DNA of 64,000 nucleotides from Brevibacterium antiquum CNRZ 918 (GTDB lineage Bacteria > Actinomycetota > Actinomycetes > Actinomycetales > Brevibacteriaceae), in NCBI RefSeq assembly GCF_900169145.1, contig NZ_FXZD01000009.1, positions 1-64,000 on the forward strand, written 5' to 3'. Position 1 is the stretch's first letter. The number at the start of each line of letters is the position of its first letter. Positions 62,658 through 64,000 of this stretch are shown here, in pieces. The notes beneath the pieces were generated by a model. That model saw nothing but the letters and a program-made list of their open reading frames with translations. It made no database searches and was not told the DNA's origin. A program made the position numbers and the translations under genes.

Positions 62658-64000
62658 GACTGCACGCCTTCCATTTCGCTGCGACCGGCTGCGTGGGCTT
62701 GCACGCCGCCGTTGTCATTGTCGGTTCCACGCTCGGTCTCGGGCTTGGCCTCATCGAGGTCGAGATGGAAATAGTTCGTATTCGGGGACAGAACCCCGGT
62801 GACGTCACCGTCGGGCAGTCCCAGCACGATAGCCGTGCCCTCGGCCTGCAGATCGAACAGGAGATCGCGTACGGCTCGGCCGCTCTCACCGGCCAGTGCA
62901 CCTGCTTCGCTGATGATGAGCAGATCCGGCGCCGAGGTGCGCAGCTGTGAGACTTCACGTGCCCCTGGCATCTTCCCCGGCCCGGTCGCAGAGAGGTCGA
63001 AGTACGGAACACGACGACGGACCCATCCCGCATGTTCGGGCAGGACCATGTCTCCGATCTTCATCTCACCGGAGGTCAGCCCGACGCGACCGGAGAGGGC
63101 AAGCAGAAGTACCTTGCGGGCCTGGCCGCTGGCGACGAGGATCTGGCCCGGTGAGAGCGAGACATCGACCTGGGAGAATCCGCGCCGGCCCGAGCTGACT
63201 GCGATGCCACGGCCGTAGACCCGGTACTCGGAATTCGGTTCCGGCCAGTCCCGCAGAGCCACCTCATGTGCCAAGCCCTCACCTTCGACATCGAGCCTGG
63301 GCAGAATGCGGTCGAGCCACTTCGGCAGCCACCAGGCCTTGTCGCCGAGCATCTGCATGATGGCAGGCACCAAGGACATGCGCACCAGGAAGGCATCGAC
63401 GAAGATGCCCGAGGCCAGGGCGAGGGCGATGGACTTGATGATCGGCTCGCCCGCGGGAACGAAGGCTGCGAAGACGGAGAACATGATGATCGCGGCGGCC
63501 GAGACGACCCGGGCAGAGGAGGCGAAACCGGCCTTGATCGCATCCCGTGCACTCGCCCCGTGGACATAGGCCTCGCGCATGCCGGAGACGAGGAAAACCT
63601 CGTAGTCCATGGCCAATCCGAACAGGATGCCCATGAGGATGATCGGCAGGAAGCTGATGACCGGCCCTGTCGAATCGATGCCCAGCGGACCGGCTAAGAG
63701 TCCGTCGTGGAAGACGAGGACCACGGTGCCGAAGGAAGCGAAAACGGACAGGAGGAAGCCGCCGGTGGCCTTGATCGGGACCGCGATCGACCGGAAGACC
63801 ATCATCAGCAGGATGATCGAGAAGCCGACGACGAAGATGCCGAAGGGGACCAGCGCCTTGCCGAGCTGGTCGGAGACGTCGATCTGGATTGCGGTGGCAC
63901 CGGTGACCGCGGTGTCGAAACCGTCCTCGTCCTCGATGTCCGCGCTCAGGTCCCGAAGCCGGTCGACGGTGTCGAGAGTCGCCGGATCCTCAGAGCTCGT
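62654..64000 (-). CDS. MMPL transporter with C-terminal degenerate ABC-ATPase-like domain, partial
   Basis: Partial: the N-terminal part lies beyond the right edge and 449 codons are visible. The membrane portion has FLPIILMGILFGLAMDYEVF (proton-relay Asp-Tyr) and GAIKSI-like MMPL helices. After RILPRLDVEGEG it continues at 63235-62801 with a soluble domain. QVDVSLSPGQILVASG, then QARKVLLLALSGRVGLTSGE, then APDLLIISEAGAL in the Walker B place and GTAIVLGLPDGD follow the order of an ABC ATPase. The Walker A glycines are missing (ASGQARKV) and Walker B lacks the Asp-Glu pair. A charged tail ends the protein. Coupled to the YhgE gene. Confidence 0.85.
   Translation of the reverse strand, partial: TSSEDPATLDTVDRLRDLSADIEDEDGFDTAVTGATAIQIDVSDQLGKALVPFGIFVVGFSIILLMMVFRSIAVPIKATGGFLLSVFASFGTVVLVFHDGLLAGPLGIDSTGPVISFLPIILMGILFGLAMDYEVFLVSGMREAYVHGASARDAIKAGFASSARVVSAAAIIMFSVFAAFVPAGEPIIKSIALALASGIFVDAFLVRMSLVPAIMQMLGDKAWWLPKWLDRILPRLDVEGEGLAHEVALRDWPEPNSEYRVYGRGIAVSSGRRGFSQVDVSLSPGQILVASGQARKVLLLALSGRVGLTSGEMKIGDMVLPEHAGWVRRRVPYFDLSATGPGKMPGAREVSQLRTSAPDLLIISEAGALAGESGRAVRDLLFDLQAEGTAIVLGLPDGDVTGVLSPNTNYFHLDLDEAKPETERGTDNDNGGVQAHAAGRSEMEGVQS

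Overview
The window is a high-GC actinobacterial chromosome segment. The gene set, the frequent GTG and TTG starts, tRNA genes without an encoded CCA, and the families present (long-form ArgG, GTP-dependent PEP carboxykinase, DUF4383, MmpL, YhgE/Pip, LCP) fit the Micrococcales and look most like Brevibacterium. The genus is an inference from gene content; no database was searched. There is no CRISPR array, intact insertion sequence, rRNA operon or prophage.

Layout. 0.2-9.1 kb: PadR regulator with an ABC1/UbiB-type kinase, a DUF4383 membrane protein, a Pit-DUF47 phosphate uptake pair, two poorly known proteins, tRNA-Lys, PspC and an FAD monooxygenase. 9.2-15.3 kb: a GNAT acetyltransferase, then a tightly coupled five-gene operon for recycling of murein amino sugars (GntR regulator, AnmK, sodium symporter, MurQ, BadF-type kinase) with a palindromic operator-like site in front. 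15.4-17.4 kb: aldo/keto reductase and DedA protein. 17.4-21.0 kb: an island-like stretch with a MetX-like hydrolase, a zinc alcohol dehydrogenase behind two strong palindromes, and a decayed shikimate dehydrogenase fragment. 21-29.6 kb: small HTH protein, GAPDH, GlxA-type regulator, AhpD-like protein, NylB-like serine hydrolase, SRPBCC protein, beta-propeller lipoprotein and chromate transporter. 29.7-36.4 kb: MmpL transporter with a two-component system, nicotinamidase, DoxX and CPBP proteins. 36.7-38.2 kb: an amino acid permease carrying two in-frame stop codons.

38.4-46.1 kb: argG between two large hairpins, AlkD-like protein, alpha/beta hydrolase, tRNA-Arg, PEP carboxykinase, and a second Pit transporter coupled to a tiny membrane protein. 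46.3-54.8 kb: class III aminotransferase divergent from a PucR regulator, then a hydroxyproline/proline-type catabolic cluster (racemase-family epimerase with a Ser/Cys active-site pair, DapA-family lyase, FAD amine oxidase, FCD-type GntR regulator, SDR). Nearly the same 17-bp palindrome lies in front of both transcription units of this cluster. 55-64 kb: tRNA-Ser, an LCP cell-wall ligase translationally coupled to a large FAD/NAD(P) protein, and a divergent MmpL-YhgE pair. The MmpL protein, cut by the right edge, carries a C-terminal domain that reads as a degenerate ABC ATPase.

The strongest leads are the MmpL/pseudo-ABC fusion coupled to YhgE, the paired operator in the hydroxyproline-like cluster, the operator in front of the murein-recycling operon, and the double palindrome in front of the alcohol dehydrogenase.
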